Shown here: piece by piece, positions 15,904 to 25,695 of the stretch
Layout: every line of letters starts with the position of its first letter
Numbering within the stretch: position 1 is the stretch's first letter
From: Casp-actino8 sp032118015
Lineage (GTDB): Bacteria; Actinomycetota; Acidimicrobiia; Acidimicrobiales; Ilumatobacteraceae
DNA length: 64,000 nucleotides
Reading direction: 5' to 3'
Assembly (NCBI GenBank): GCA_032118015.1
Contig: JAULYE010000010.1
Coordinates: forward strand, 24,611 to 88,610
The notes under the pieces: generated by a model
Told to the model about the DNA's origin: nothing
Seen by the model: the letters and a program-made list of their open reading frames with translations, nothing else
The model's database searches: none
Position numbers and translations under genes: made by a program

Positions 15904-17523
15904 GTGTCTGGGAACAAGTACCAAAACACCGATGTGTTGATCATTGGTGCCGGGGCGTCGGGCGGCGTTGTCGCCCGACGCCTCTCCCAGGCAGGTCTCA
16001 GCGTGCGCATCCTCGAGCAAGGGCAGTGGCCCGACCGTGGAGCGTTCCGCGGCGCCGAGGATGACTGGGAACTCACATATCGCAAGCAATGGTCTGCCGA
16101 TCCGTGTATTCGTCAGCGACCAGAGGACTATCCGATCAACTCCGACGATGCCGACATCACACCGCTGATGTTCAACGGTGTCGGAGGCGGAACAATCATC
16201 TACAACGGCACGTGGCCGCGAATGCTGCCGTCGGATTTCCGAACGCGGTCTCTCGACGGCGTCGGCGACGATTGGCCTGTCACATACGACGAACTCAAAC
16301 CGTTCTACGACCGGACCGATGCCGATTTCGGCGTGTCCGGTCTTGGGGGAGATCCGTTCTTCCCCGACGACATCGACTATCCGTTGCCGCCGCTGCCGCT
16401 GGGCAAGGCGGGCCGCAAGGTTGCAGAGGGTCACAACCAGCTCGGATGGCACTGGTGGTTGGAGCCCAATGCCATCCTTTCACGGGCCTACAACGGACGC
16501 CGGCCGTGCGTGCAGCGAGGAACATGCACCTCTGGATGCGGAGAAGGCGCGAAAGCATCCACCGATCTCACTCACTTTCCGCAGGCCATCGACGATGGAG
16601 CCGAACTCGTCACCGGCGCACGAGTCGTGCGCATCGAACACGACGCCAAGGGCCTCGCTACTGGCGCAACGTATCTCACATCCGATGGAGCGGAGCATTT
16701 CGCTGGCGCGAGCATTGTGATCCTTGCAGCCAACGCGATCGGCACGCCACGACTGTTACTCATGTCCGCATCGAACGCGTTTCCTGATGGGCTGGCCAAT
16801 CGGTCGGGCCTCGTCGGCAAGCGACTGATGATGCACACGTTCTCTGTCGTGACTGGATACTTCGAGGAATCCCTCGGAACGTGGCAGGGTCACTTTGGAG
16901 CGAGCATCACCTCCTATGAGTTCTACGAAACCGACCCCAAGCGCGGGTTCGCCCGTGGAGCGAAGTGGGCGTTGTCGCCTGTGGGTGGTCCGCTCGGGCA
17001 CGTGTTGCCCCAACGTGCGGGTCAAGCAGTGTGGGGTCCTGCCCATCACGTCGACATGCTCGAGCGGTTCGGAAGAGGGGCTTCATGGGCGATCTTCGGA
17101 GAGGACCTTCCCGAAGAGACCAACTTCGTGTCCCTCGATCCGTCGCTCACTGACAGCAGCGGTCTGCCTGCGCCCAAGGTGACCTACACATTGGCAAAGA
17201 ACTCGATCGACCTCACACACTTCCACGTCGACCGTGCAGTCGAATCAATGGAAGCAGCGGGCGCACGCGCCGTCACCAGCGACGTACTTCTGCCACATTC
17301 GGGATGGCACTTGATGGGCACAGCTCGTATGGGCGACGATCCCAAGACGTCGGTGGTCAACCGTTGGTCGCAGAGCCACGACGTCGCCAATCTGTTCATT
17401 GTCGACGCCAGCCAGTTCGTGACCTCGAGTGGTGTCAACCCGACGAGCACCATTGCCGCCCTCGCATTGCGCGCTGCTGATCACATCGTGTCCTCTCGAT
17501 CAGAGATCCAGGTGCCGGCATGA
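15904..17523 (+). CDS. GMC-family FAD oxidoreductase, large subunit
   Basis: A 539-aa flavoprotein with an N-terminal FAD motif VLIIGAGASGGVVARRL (residues about 11-27). A second signature sits near GGTIIYNGTWPRM, and the C-terminal GMC_oxred_C domain carries the catalytic pair in SGWHLMGTARMG (His) and GVNPTSTIA (Asn). A Cys-rich stretch RGTCTSGCGEG (near residue 205) is typical of the gluconate/fructose-dehydrogenase branch, which works with a small subunit and passes electrons to the respiratory chain. The next gene encodes such a subunit. It probably oxidises an alcohol group of the imported substrate. There is no signal peptide in the large subunit. The start is GTG after GAGAAGG. Confidence 0.85.
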   Translation: MSGNKYQNTDVLIIGAGASGGVVARRLSQAGLSVRILEQGQWPDRGAFRGAEDDWELTYRKQWSADPCIRQRPEDYPINSDDADITPLMFNGVGGGTIIYNGTWPRMLPSDFRTRSLDGVGDDWPVTYDELKPFYDRTDADFGVSGLGGDPFFPDDIDYPLPPLPLGKAGRKVAEGHNQLGWHWWLEPNAILSRAYNGRRPCVQRGTCTSGCGEGAKASTDLTHFPQAIDDGAELVTGARVVRIEHDAKGLATGATYLTSDGAEHFAGASIVILAANAIGTPRLLLMSASNAFPDGLANRSGLVGKRLMMHTFSVVTGYFEESLGTWQGHFGASITSYEFYETDPKRGFARGAKWALSPVGGPLGHVLPQRAGQAVWGPAHHVDMLERFGRGASWAIFGEDLPEETNFVSLDPSLTDSSGLPAPKVTYTLAKNSIDLTHFHVDRAVESMEAAGARAVTSDVLLPHSGWHLMGTARMGDDPKTSVVNRWSQSHDVANLFIVDASQFVTSSGVNPTSTIAALALRAADHIVSSRSEIQVPA

Positions 17524-17930
17524 GTTCTGCACTGATGTCTCGCCTTCTCGATATTGCAGAGCGTCTCGTTCCGACCACCGACACGATGGTCGGAGCCGGA
17601 AGTGTTCCTGAGGCGGAGAAGTTCATCAAGCGTGCGCTCGAGTCGCGTCCCGATCTCGGCGACGGTCTCGAGGACGCAGTCGGTGAGTGCACCGACCAGG
17701 TGATCGATGCTGCGGTGCGTGGCGAGTCCATCGATTCACAGGCCTTCGAACAGGTCGCAACATTGGTGATCGGCGCTTACTACATGAATCCCGTCGCCCG
17801 ACGCCAGATCGGATATCCGGGTCAGCTCGCTCTCGAGTACGACCCGATGGAGTACGTCACGTGGGTCGACGAAGGCCTACTTGACCAGGTGATGAGCCGG
17901 GGCCCCCGGTTTCGAGAGGTGACTCAATGA
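17520..17930 (+). CDS. Small subunit of the GMC dehydrogenase (gluconate 2-dehydrogenase subunit 3-like)
   Basis: A 136-aa helical protein. The part around ESIDSQAFEQVATLVIGAYYMNPVARRQIGYPGQ (here split by the usual turn) has the pattern of gluconate 2-dehydrogenase subunit 3: a helix, then YYMNP, then GYPG. These subunits partner GMC flavoproteins and often carry a Tat signal that brings the complex across the membrane. No Tat signal is visible here, so the complex may stay in the cytoplasm. It is joined by an ATGA overlap to both the GMC gene and the following alcohol dehydrogenase. Confidence 0.7.
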   Translation: MSSALMSRLLDIAERLVPTTDTMVGAGSVPEAEKFIKRALESRPDLGDGLEDAVGECTDQVIDAAVRGESIDSQAFEQVATLVIGAYYMNPVARRQIGYPGQLALEYDPMEYVTWVDEGLLDQVMSRGPRFREVTQ

Positions 17931-19051
17931 AAAGCAGTCGTTCCGTCGTGCTGACGGACTATGCCCTTGGCCCGTCGGTGGTCGAGTTGGAAGTGCCTGC
18001 GCTGCGACCGGGTGAAATCCTCGTCGAGGTCAGTGCCGCCACGGTTTGTGGTACCGACGTGCACATCGCCACAGGGAACTTCCCGCAGTTGGCAACCCTC
18101 CCTTTGGTCATGGGCCATGAGGGAACGGGCATTGTCGTTGCCACGAGTGGCCGTACCGTCGACGTCAATGGACGCAACTTGGATATCGGATCCTCGATCG
18201 TCTGGGCGCATCCGTGGTGCGGTCACTGCTTCAGCTGTGCGATTGCTGAGGAGCCGACGATCTGTGAGAACACTGCCGGGTATGGCTGGGGACCTTCGCC
18301 TCGGGGGAGTTTGAACGGCACGTTTTCGGAGTACTTCATCGTCTCTCCAGAGTCCAAGGTTTTGCGCGTCTCGGATCGTCTCGACCCGGCCTTGGTATCG
18401 TCAGCGACGTGTGCATTGCGCACCGTGATGCATGCTTTGACGCGCATCCCGCGCATCCGCTTCAGCGATCATGTCGTCGTTCTCGGCTCGGGTCCCGTGG
18501 GCTTGTATGCCGCTGCGGTCGCGGCTGCCAGTGGGGCAGCTGGTGTGCACATGATCGGAGGACCGTCCGAGCGTTTGACGATTACCGATGACTGGGGTCT
18601 GACCACATGCTTTGACATCTTCTCCTCGACACATGAGGAACGGATGGCCGAAATCCTCGACCGAACCGGTGGACGCGGTGCCGATGTGGTCATCGAATGT
18701 GCAGGTCCAGCAGTGGCCTTCAATGAAGGCCTCGACGTACTGCGACGCGGCGGTTCCTATCTCATTTTAGGACAGGCCCATCGTGAAACGGTTCCGGTGA
18801 ACACAACGGGACTCAAGGTGCGCCAGCAGAACGTGGTGACGTCGCTGTCAGCTGAGATCGTCCACTTCCACGAAGCCATGGCCTTTCTCGAGCGCTATGC
18901 CGAGAGATTCAGTCTCGCTCGGATGGTCGACACCCATGCGTTCTCACTCGATGACGTTTCTTCGGCACTTGGCGTCATGAAGTCCGGCGAAGCGATGAAG
19001 CCAGTGATCGATCCCAGAAACAACTCCCCTCGCAAAGGAACACCCTCGTGA
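17927..19051 (+). CDS. Zinc-dependent medium-chain alcohol dehydrogenase
   Basis: A 374-aa MDR-family enzyme. Catalytic zinc ligands are Cys in VCGTDVH and His-Glu in MGHEGTG; the structural zinc is held by the four cysteines in HPWCGHCFSCAIAEEPTIC. The Rossmann domain is at VVVLGSGPVGLYAA (about residue 185). It oxidises an alcohol or sugar alcohol with NAD(P)+. It sits between the GMC dehydrogenase and the aldehyde dehydrogenase, coupled at both ends (ATGA and GTGA), so an alcohol-to-aldehyde-to-acid sequence is likely. The substrate is not determined. Confidence 0.85.
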   Translation: MKSSRSVVLTDYALGPSVVELEVPALRPGEILVEVSAATVCGTDVHIATGNFPQLATLPLVMGHEGTGIVVATSGRTVDVNGRNLDIGSSIVWAHPWCGHCFSCAIAEEPTICENTAGYGWGPSPRGSLNGTFSEYFIVSPESKVLRVSDRLDPALVSSATCALRTVMHALTRIPRIRFSDHVVVLGSGPVGLYAAAVAAASGAAGVHMIGGPSERLTITDDWGLTTCFDIFSSTHEERMAEILDRTGGRGADVVIECAGPAVAFNEGLDVLRRGGSYLILGQAHRETVPVNTTGLKVRQQNVVTSLSAEIVHFHEAMAFLERYAERFSLARMVDTHAFSLDDVSSALGVMKSGEAMKPVIDPRNNSPRKGTPS

Positions 19052-20532
19052 ACGATCTGTCAACCCTCGGCATTCAGAGCTCGTACGGCATCCAGATCGG
19101 TCATGCTGAACGTGCCGGCAGCGGTGGCACCATGCCGGTCTACGACCCGAGTACTGGACAGCAGGTGTCGCAAGTTCCTATCGCCTCAGCACAAGATGTC
19201 GACGATGCGGTCTCGGCGGCCAAGTCGGCCTTCCCGTCGTGGCGGGCGTTGAGTGTGGCCGAACGCGGCGACTACTTGCGCCGGCTCGCCGACGCCATGC
19301 GCGCCAACCGGGATCGGCTCGCAGCGATCGATGCACTCGATAGTGGGAATCCCTACGAGGCGATGAAGCGGGATCTCGATTACGCCGCTCAGTCTCTCGA
19401 CTACTTCGCTGGCATCGCCCGCGAACTTGGAGGACGCACACTGTCGGCTTCGCCGGACGGGCTGCACATGACGTTGACCGAGCCCTACGGCGTCGTGGCG
19501 CGCATCATTCCTTTCAACCATCCGCTGATGTTCAGCGCCTATCACATCGCTGCACCTCTGGTGGCGGGCAACACGGTGGTGCTCAAGGCCCCTGATCAGA
19601 CGCCGATCGCACCACTCGAGTTCGGTCGACTAGCGAGCACCATCCTCCCAGATGGAGTGCTCTCGGTTCTCACTGGTGATGGACGGACCACGGGGGAGGC
19701 GGTCGTTGCCCATCCCGATATTCGTCGCATCGGTTTCACTGGCCGACGCGAGACGGGCTTGCGAGTGATCGAAGCTGCAGCTCAGAGCGGACATCTGAAG
19801 AACGTCACAGTTGAGCTTGGCGGAAAGAATCCGATGATCGTGTTCCCGGACGCAGATCCCGCTTTCGTTGCAGAGCAGGCCGTTGCAGCGATGAACTTCG
19901 AGTCCTCTCAAGGCCAGAGTTGTGGTTCCACCTCCCGACTGCTCGTGCACGAATCATTGCGTGCCGAAGTCGTCGAGGCGCTGCACGCCCGCATGAGTTC
20001 GATCATCGTCGGACCGGCTCTCGCGCCGACGACGACAATGGGACCACTCGTTTCGAGTGCCCAGGCCGAACGGGTCATGGAATTCATCGAAGAGGGTCGA
20101 CGCACGGCTCGGCTGGTGCTCGGAGGAGGCCGCACTGATGCGGTTCGGGAACATGGCGGCTACTACGTGGCGCCCACACTCTTCGACGACGTGACTCCAG
20201 ATCATCTCATTGCGCGCGAGGAGATTTTCGGACCCGTGCTGTCTGTGATGTCCTGGAAGAAGTTCGACGATGTGATGACGATCGCCAACCACACCAACTA
20301 CGGACTCACGGCCAACGTCATCACCAACAACTACGGCTGGGCGCTCGATGCTGCCCGCAAGGTGGAAGCTGGGTGCGTCTGGATCAACGGGCGCGGTCAG
20401 CACTACCTGGATACTCCGTTCGGCGGCTACAAAGACAGCGGCCTCGGATCTGAAGGATCCATGGAGTCCTTGCGGAGTTACACCCGAACCAAGGCTTTGC
20501 ACATGCTCAATATCACCCCCTATCAGGATTGA
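19048..20532 (+). CDS. NAD(P)-dependent aldehyde dehydrogenase
   Basis: A 494-aa enzyme of the ALDH superfamily. The cofactor segment is IIPFNHPLMFSAYHIA, the general base Glu lies in VTVELGGKNP, and the catalytic Cys is in SSQGQSCGSTSR, where the residue before it is Ser, as in betaine-aldehyde-type enzymes. The EEIFGPVLS motif is kept. It oxidises an aldehyde to the acid, probably the product of the two upstream alcohol-oxidising enzymes. The GTG start overlaps the alcohol dehydrogenase stop. The aldolase gene follows after 15 bp with its own GGAGA site. Confidence 0.85.
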   Translation: MNDLSTLGIQSSYGIQIGHAERAGSGGTMPVYDPSTGQQVSQVPIASAQDVDDAVSAAKSAFPSWRALSVAERGDYLRRLADAMRANRDRLAAIDALDSGNPYEAMKRDLDYAAQSLDYFAGIARELGGRTLSASPDGLHMTLTEPYGVVARIIPFNHPLMFSAYHIAAPLVAGNTVVLKAPDQTPIAPLEFGRLASTILPDGVLSVLTGDGRTTGEAVVAHPDIRRIGFTGRRETGLRVIEAAAQSGHLKNVTVELGGKNPMIVFPDADPAFVAEQAVAAMNFESSQGQSCGSTSRLLVHESLRAEVVEALHARMSSIIVGPALAPTTTMGPLVSSAQAERVMEFIEEGRRTARLVLGGGRTDAVREHGGYYVAPTLFDDVTPDHLIAREEIFGPVLSVMSWKKFDDVMTIANHTNYGLTANVITNNYGWALDAARKVEAGCVWINGRGQHYLDTPFGGYKDSGLGSEGSMESLRSYTRTKALHMLNITPYQD

Positions 20533-20547
20533 ACAGGAGACAGTTAC

Positions 20548-21270
20548 ATGACCACCATTGATGTCACAAGCGCAGAGGTCCTCGCTGCCAAGCAAGACGT
20601 TGCCGATGCCACGCGCATCTTGGCCCGAGAAAAGTTGATCGGTCCATTCGGACATCCGAGCGTGCGTATCGCTGGCACGAACCTCGTTGCCATCTTGGGA
20701 GACACGCACTTTGCGGTGAAGTTGTTGACAGAGGTCGGGCCTGAAGACGTCGCGATCATCGACATGGACGGAGAGCCACTCGATCCGTCGATCAGCGGAC
20801 CGGGAGAGCGTTTCATCCACACCGAGATCTACAAGGCTCGACCCGACGTCAATGCGATCGTTCACGCTCACCCGGCTAACTGCATTGCCTTCAGCGTGTC
20901 GGATCGCCCGTTGCAGCCGCTGTGGCACCTTTGCACCGAGGTGTCCCAGGGTGTTCCAGTGCACATGAAGTCGATCCAGATCGACACCCCTGAGCTAGCC
21001 GCCGACCTCGCCGCCACGATGGGCTACCGCCCCTTCGTCTTGTTGCACGGGCACGGCAGTGTCGCTGTGGGCGATTGCATGGCGACGGCCTGCGTCCGCC
21101 AGATCAGCCTCGAGCGGGCGGCCAAACTGCAAGCCACGGTCGACGCCATGGGTGGTAGCACCCCGATCGCAGCTGATGAGATCAAGTCCGATGGGCTGAG
21201 TGTGGGTCTCACGCAGGAAGAAATCAACGCGCAGTGGGATTACTGGCGTCTCGAGATTTCGCGCCTGTGA
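20548..21270 (+). CDS. Class II aldolase/adducin-family protein
   Basis: A 240-aa protein with the zinc-binding HAH motif in AIVHAHPANCIAFS (about residue 108) and a second His pair in LLHGHGSVAVG. The family contains fuculose- and ribulose-phosphate aldolases and epimerases, and also decarboxylases of hydroxylated aromatic acids. In an operon without a sugar kinase a decarboxylase or an aldolase on an unphosphorylated substrate is more likely, but this is inference. Residues GHPSVRIAG early in the protein fit the substrate loop. The start has CAGGAGACAG upstream. Confidence 0.8.
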   Translation: MTTIDVTSAEVLAAKQDVADATRILAREKLIGPFGHPSVRIAGTNLVAILGDTHFAVKLLTEVGPEDVAIIDMDGEPLDPSISGPGERFIHTEIYKARPDVNAIVHAHPANCIAFSVSDRPLQPLWHLCTEVSQGVPVHMKSIQIDTPELAADLAATMGYRPFVLLHGHGSVAVGDCMATACVRQISLERAAKLQATVDAMGGSTPIAADEIKSDGLSVGLTQEEINAQWDYWRLEISRL

Positions 21271-21289
21271 TCGACTCAAGGCCCACTTC

Positions 21290-22135
21290 GTGAAACCTGC
21301 GCCACTCCATTTCGTGCGAGCGTCGAGTTACGACGACGTGTGGCGTGCTTTCGCGGAGTCCGGCGGGGACGCGAAGGTGATCGCTGGGGGTCAGAGTTTG
21401 GTCGCGCTCCTCAATTTGCGTTTGGCAACTCCGGGAACGGTGGTCGACGTGAGTGGAATCGATGATCTTCGCCACATGTCCGTATCGCCGTCGGAGATCC
21501 GAATCGGAGCGATGGTGGCTCAGTGGACCGTTGAGCATGATCCGGAGATTCAGCAGATTCTGCCGGTCCTGTCCCGAGCGGTGTCACATATCGGTCATCC
21601 TCAGATTCGCAGTCGGGGAACTGTGGGCGGAAACGTCGCCCACGCAGATCCTTCATCGGAATTGCCCGCGCTCATGGTCGTCATGGAGGCAACGATGGAA
21701 GTTCTGGGACCGAGTGGACTACGGAGGGTTCCCGCTGCGGATTTCTTCTTGGGCCCGTATACGACAGCTCTCGACGATGATGAAATCCTTGTGCACATCG
21801 TGATCGGTCGTGAGGCGATCGAGCGACGGTACGGTTTCCATGAGATTGCCCGATGCCGTGGGGCGTTCGCCATGACTGGAGCTGTGGGGTCGATGAAACG
21901 TGGACCGGAGAGTCTTCGTCTTGCGTTGTTCGGTGTGGCGTCGGCACCGGTGCAGATCGATCTCGGATCACTCGACGTGATGTCGGCGTGGCCCACCGAG
22001 GAATTCGATCGTCTGCTGTCTGGACATTTCGCCGAGATGCTGGCACCCAATGACGACTTCCAGGCAACAGCAGATCAGCGCCGGTCGTATGCGGTGGTGT
22101 GCACGAAGAAGGTGCTGCATGAACTTCTCGGCTGA
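21290..22135 (+). CDS. Molybdenum hydroxylase FAD subunit (CoxM-type)
   Basis: A 281-aa protein of the FAD_binding_5/CO_deh_flav_C class. The FAD pyrophosphate motif is AGGQSLVALLNLRL (about residue 30) and the isoalloxazine-side motif is SRGTVGGNVAHADPSSELPA (about residue 110). It relays electrons from the iron-sulfur subunit to an acceptor. The GTG at 21290 is chosen, since the protein then opens PAPLHFVRASSYDD as in homologues; 19 bp separate it from the aldolase gene. It overlaps the iron-sulfur subunit gene by 17 bp. Confidence 0.85.
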   Translation: MKPAPLHFVRASSYDDVWRAFAESGGDAKVIAGGQSLVALLNLRLATPGTVVDVSGIDDLRHMSVSPSEIRIGAMVAQWTVEHDPEIQQILPVLSRAVSHIGHPQIRSRGTVGGNVAHADPSSELPALMVVMEATMEVLGPSGLRRVPAADFFLGPYTTALDDDEILVHIVIGREAIERRYGFHEIARCRGAFAMTGAVGSMKRGPESLRLALFGVASAPVQIDLGSLDVMSAWPTEEFDRLLSGHFAEMLAPNDDFQATADQRRSYAVVCTKKVLHELLG

Positions 22136-22613
22136 AACTGACATGCATCTCGATGTCGAAGTGACCGTCAATGGCGTTCGTGTTCGGCGCAGCATCGATG
22201 CCCGTATGCTGTTGATCGATTTTCTTCGCGTCGAACTCGGTCTCACTGGCACGCACAACGGCTGTTCGTACGGCGTGTGCGGAGCCTGCTCAGTCCTTGT
22301 GGACGGAGTGCCGGCGCGGTCGTGTTTGGCTTTGGCCGTACAACTCGACGGAGCGACGATCGAGACCATCGAGTCTGTGTCACAAACTCAGCGCGGCTCG
22401 GAGATTTTGGAAACCTTCAGTCGATGTCGCGGACTGCAGTGCGGGTTCTGCACACCGGGCATCGTCATGAGTCTCGTCGAACTCGATCGACGATCCCCGT
22501 CCCCATCACCCGATGAGATCGAGGACACGATTGACGGACACTTGTGTCGATGTACGGGATATGTCGCCATCAAACGTGCGGCACATGAGATTTTGGGAGA
22601 CGTCGAGCCATGA
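22119..22613 (+). CDS. Molybdenum hydroxylase [2Fe-2S] subunit (CoxS-type)
   Basis: A 164-aa protein with both iron-sulfur clusters of the family. The plant-type cluster is in NGCSYGVCGACSVLVDG plus the following RSC, and the second cluster is in CRGLQCGFCTPG and HLCRCTGY. All expected cysteines are present, so it should be functional. It carries electrons from the molybdenum site to the FAD subunit. The ATG at 22119 is preferred because GAAGGTG precedes it; an ATG at 22143 is also possible. ATGA overlap with the large-subunit gene. Confidence 0.88.
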   Translation: MNFSAETDMHLDVEVTVNGVRVRRSIDARMLLIDFLRVELGLTGTHNGCSYGVCGACSVLVDGVPARSCLALAVQLDGATIETIESVSQTQRGSEILETFSRCRGLQCGFCTPGIVMSLVELDRRSPSPSPDEIEDTIDGHLCRCTGYVAIKRAAHEILGDVEP

Positions 22614-24937
22614 GGTTCGTACGCCGAGAGGACGATCGACTCCTTACCGGTCAGGGTCGATTCCTGGACGACATCGAGGGGCCGAATCAGGTGCACGTTC
22701 GTTTCGTGCGTTCCCAGGTGGCACACGGTCGCCTCGATCTCGTCGATGTCGAGCAGGCTCGGGCACTTCGCGGCGTGTTCGCAGTGTGGACCGGTCCCGA
22801 CATCATCGACCAGGTGCGCCCACTTGGTCCGTCCAAGGCAGATGGCGGCGTCTTCGAAGATCCGCTGTTCGCAGTCTTGGGACCCGAGGCAGGATTCATT
22901 CGCCACGCTCTGCGACCCATCCTCGCAGTGGACACCGTGCGGTATGTCGGCGAGCCGATTGTGGCGATCGCTGCGTGCGACCCGTACGTAGCAGAGGATG
23001 CTGCAGCGCTTGTCGATGTGATCATCGATGAACTACCCGCTCTGAGTGACCCGTTCGCAGCCCTGGCCGATGATGCGGTGCGACTCTACGACTGGCCGGA
23101 CAATGTCTGTCTCGATCTCAAGGTGTCGACAGGTGACGTGAACACCGCCTTCGCGATGGCTGCGCATCGCACGCGGCGAACACTGCATTCGGCGCGGTTG
23201 TCGTGCAGCCCACTCGAAGGGCGTGGTGTGGTGGCGATTCCGGATGCCGTTGGTGGGGGCATCACCGTCTATTCATCCACCCAGATTCCACACATGGTGC
23301 GTGATGCCATTGCTGACGGACTCGGCTGGCCCCAGCACAGTGTGCGTGTCGTCGCCCCTGATGTGGGTGGCGGATTCGGTGCCAAAGCAATTCCCTACCC
23401 TGAAGAACTCTTCGTTCCGTGGGTGGCACGAACCTTGGGCCGGCCTGCGAAGTGGGTCGAGGATCGCTACGAACATTTCGTGAGTGCCATTGGTTCGCGC
23501 GATCAGATCCACGACATCGAGATCGCGCTCGACCGTGACGGCACAATTCTCGGTGTTCGGGATCATTTCGTCAGTGATGTTGGCGCGTTCAGTCCGCTCG
23601 GAGTGGTGCAGCCGTACAACACGGCAGCGCACCTGGCCGGCTGTTACCGGGTACCAAATCTTTCGATTCATATGACGTCGGTGGTGACGAACAAGCCACC
23701 GTTGTCTCCGTATCGCGGTGCCGGCCGACCTGAGGCAGTGTTCGCGATGGAGCGCATCATCGACATTGCCTGTCGCGAGCACGGTTTCGATCCCTCAGAT
23801 GTGCGTCGGTCCAACGCGATCACCCGGGACGAGATCCCCTACTCAGTGGGAATTCCGTACCGAGATGGGCGACCTATCGTGTACGACTCGGGTGACTTCG
23901 CCGGATGTCTCGGCACGGCACTCGATCTCGCAGCGGTGGAATCGGATCCGCAGCCCAATCGAGGACGACCCGTGGGGTTCGGCATTGCGTGTTACGTGGA
24001 GGGAACGGGAATCGGTCCCTTCGAAAGTGCTGAGATCGACATGCTTGAGGATGGAACGGTGATCGTCGCGACCGGAGCTTGTTCGCAGGGACAATCTCAT
24101 GAGACGGTTTTTGCGCGTCTGGCTGCCGACGTCCTTGGTATATCCGCTGATCGCGTGATCCTGGTCGGGGGCGATACCGCGGCGACATCGTTCGGTTGGG
24201 GGACGTTGGCCTCGCGCAGTGCGGTGAATGCGGGTAGTGCGATTCGTCGCGCAAGTGAGAACATCGCGCGCCAGGTGACCGACGAGCTGTGCTCGCTGTG
24301 GGAAGTTGCACCAGAGGACATCGTGTTCGCTGACAACCGCGTGTCAGTTGCTGGTACTCCCAGTATCTCGATGTCATGGGTCGATGTGATCGCGCGATTC
24401 TCACCCAAGTTCGGCACTCCCGACGCCACTCGAAACGGATTGTCAGCTTCGGCTCATTTCGTGCCCGAGACGGTGACGTTCGCAAATGGAGCACATGTCG
24501 CAAAGGTGGCGGTGGACACCGAGACTGGACAGGTGGAGATCCTCGACTACGTCGTGGTTCACGACTGCGGTCCTCTTTTAGATGAAGAGGTCGTGAATGG
24601 TCAGATCGAAGGCGGAGTGGCCCAAGGTCTCGGAGCTGCGTTATTTGAAGACTTGGCCTACGACGACAACGCGCAACCACTCAACCCGAACTTCATCGAC
24701 TACATCCTTCCCCCTGCCTCTGAGATGCCCGACGTGCGAATCCATCATGTGGAGACGCGCAGTCCACTCAATCCGCTCGGTATCAAAGGTGTGGGGGAGG
24801 CGGGCACGATCCCCGTAGCTGCAGCGGTCCTCAATGCGATCGATCACGCCCTGAGGGACCAAGGAGTCGAAGTGCACCGCACTCCTGCGAGTCCGAAGAT
24901 GATCACAGCACTTCTAGCGAAGGGACGACAATCATGA
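22610..24937 (+). CDS. Molybdenum hydroxylase large (molybdopterin) subunit 1
   Basis: A 775-aa protein of the xanthine dehydrogenase/aldehyde oxidase large-subunit family. The N-terminal a/b hammerhead domain is followed by molybdopterin-binding segments DVGGGFGAK, SPYRGAGRPEA, ACSQGQSHET and the catalytic Glu in GVGEAGT. The CO-dehydrogenase active-site loop AYRCSFR is absent, so this is not a CO dehydrogenase but a hydroxylase of aldehydes or N-heterocycles. It forms one complex with the two upstream subunits. Coupled by ATGA to both neighbours. Molybdenum cofactor biosynthesis genes are not in this window. Confidence 0.87.
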   Translation: MRFVRREDDRLLTGQGRFLDDIEGPNQVHVRFVRSQVAHGRLDLVDVEQARALRGVFAVWTGPDIIDQVRPLGPSKADGGVFEDPLFAVLGPEAGFIRHALRPILAVDTVRYVGEPIVAIAACDPYVAEDAAALVDVIIDELPALSDPFAALADDAVRLYDWPDNVCLDLKVSTGDVNTAFAMAAHRTRRTLHSARLSCSPLEGRGVVAIPDAVGGGITVYSSTQIPHMVRDAIADGLGWPQHSVRVVAPDVGGGFGAKAIPYPEELFVPWVARTLGRPAKWVEDRYEHFVSAIGSRDQIHDIEIALDRDGTILGVRDHFVSDVGAFSPLGVVQPYNTAAHLAGCYRVPNLSIHMTSVVTNKPPLSPYRGAGRPEAVFAMERIIDIACREHGFDPSDVRRSNAITRDEIPYSVGIPYRDGRPIVYDSGDFAGCLGTALDLAAVESDPQPNRGRPVGFGIACYVEGTGIGPFESAEIDMLEDGTVIVATGACSQGQSHETVFARLAADVLGISADRVILVGGDTAATSFGWGTLASRSAVNAGSAIRRASENIARQVTDELCSLWEVAPEDIVFADNRVSVAGTPSISMSWVDVIARFSPKFGTPDATRNGLSASAHFVPETVTFANGAHVAKVAVDTETGQVEILDYVVVHDCGPLLDEEVVNGQIEGGVAQGLGAALFEDLAYDDNAQPLNPNFIDYILPPASEMPDVRIHHVETRSPLNPLGIKGVGEAGTIPVAAAVLNAIDHALRDQGVEVHRTPASPKMITALLAKGRQS

Positions 24938-25695
24938 CCGACCATGCAACACTCGAAGTGAGGAATCTGTCGAAGAACTATGGTGGCATCTTCGCTCTTG
25001 CTGACGTCTCTTTGTCGTTCCGCGCGGGCGAAGTCACCGCGATCGTGGGTGACAACGGTGCGGGGAAGTCGACGCTTCTCAAGGCCATGTGCGGAGCGCT
25101 CACCCCCGACACGGGGAAGATCATCGTGGAGGGCCGCGAATTCGAATTCCGAGGTCCCAATGATGCTCGTCAGGCCGGCATCGAGACGGTGCATCAGGAC
25201 CTGGCCCTTGCCAACAATTTGTCGGTGGCGCAGAACATGTTCCTCGGGCGTGAGGAAGTTACTGGATTCTGGCCATTCAAGTTCTTGAAGACGCGATCAA
25301 TGAACCAGAAGGCGTATGAGACGATCAATGGTCTGTCTGTCAACGTTCCCTCACCCCAGGCTGTTGTCGAGGAATTGAGTGGCGGACAACGACAGGCCAT
25401 TGCGATCGCGCGCGCGACCACCTGGGGCAATTACGTCGTTCTGATGGATGAGCCAACCGCAGCGCTTGGAGTCACCGAGACAGCTCGCGTCGAGCAGCTG
25501 ATCGCGACCTTGCGCGATCGGGGTCTGTGCGTGGTCATCGTCAGCCACGACCTGGGCCAGGTCGTTCGGGTCTCCGATCGCGTCGCTGTCATGAGACAAG
25601 GTCGTCTTGCAGCCCATTTGTTGACGTCTCAGACCTCTGGAGACGAAATACTTGCTCTCATCACCGGACTCAAAGAAGAATCCAGGCGTGGATAG
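24934..25695 (+). CDS. ABC importer ATPase (sugar type, single domain)
   Basis: A 253-aa nucleotide-binding protein with Walker A GDNGAGKST, signature LSGGQRQAIAIARA and Walker B VVLMDEPTAALG, the last being typical of the ribose/fructose importer class. RbsA-type proteins usually have two fused domains of about 500 residues; this is a single domain, as in FrcA-like systems, and presumably acts as a homodimer with the permease at 13814. It is separated from the permease and binding protein by about 9 kb of enzyme genes. ATGA overlap with the preceding gene. Confidence 0.85.
   Translation: MTDHATLEVRNLSKNYGGIFALADVSLSFRAGEVTAIVGDNGAGKSTLLKAMCGALTPDTGKIIVEGREFEFRGPNDARQAGIETVHQDLALANNLSVAQNMFLGREEVTGFWPFKFLKTRSMNQKAYETINGLSVNVPSPQAVVEELSGGQRQAIAIARATTWGNYVVLMDEPTAALGVTETARVEQLIATLRDRGLCVVIVSHDLGQVVRVSDRVAVMRQGRLAAHLLTSQTSGDEILALITGLKEESRRG

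Noticed and set aside
14827..16452. 541-codon open frame on the minus strand
   Set aside because: It lies opposite the binding-protein and GMC genes, which have signal peptide, motifs and coupled starts. The minus-strand protein has no recognisable motif and is a by-product of high G+C.
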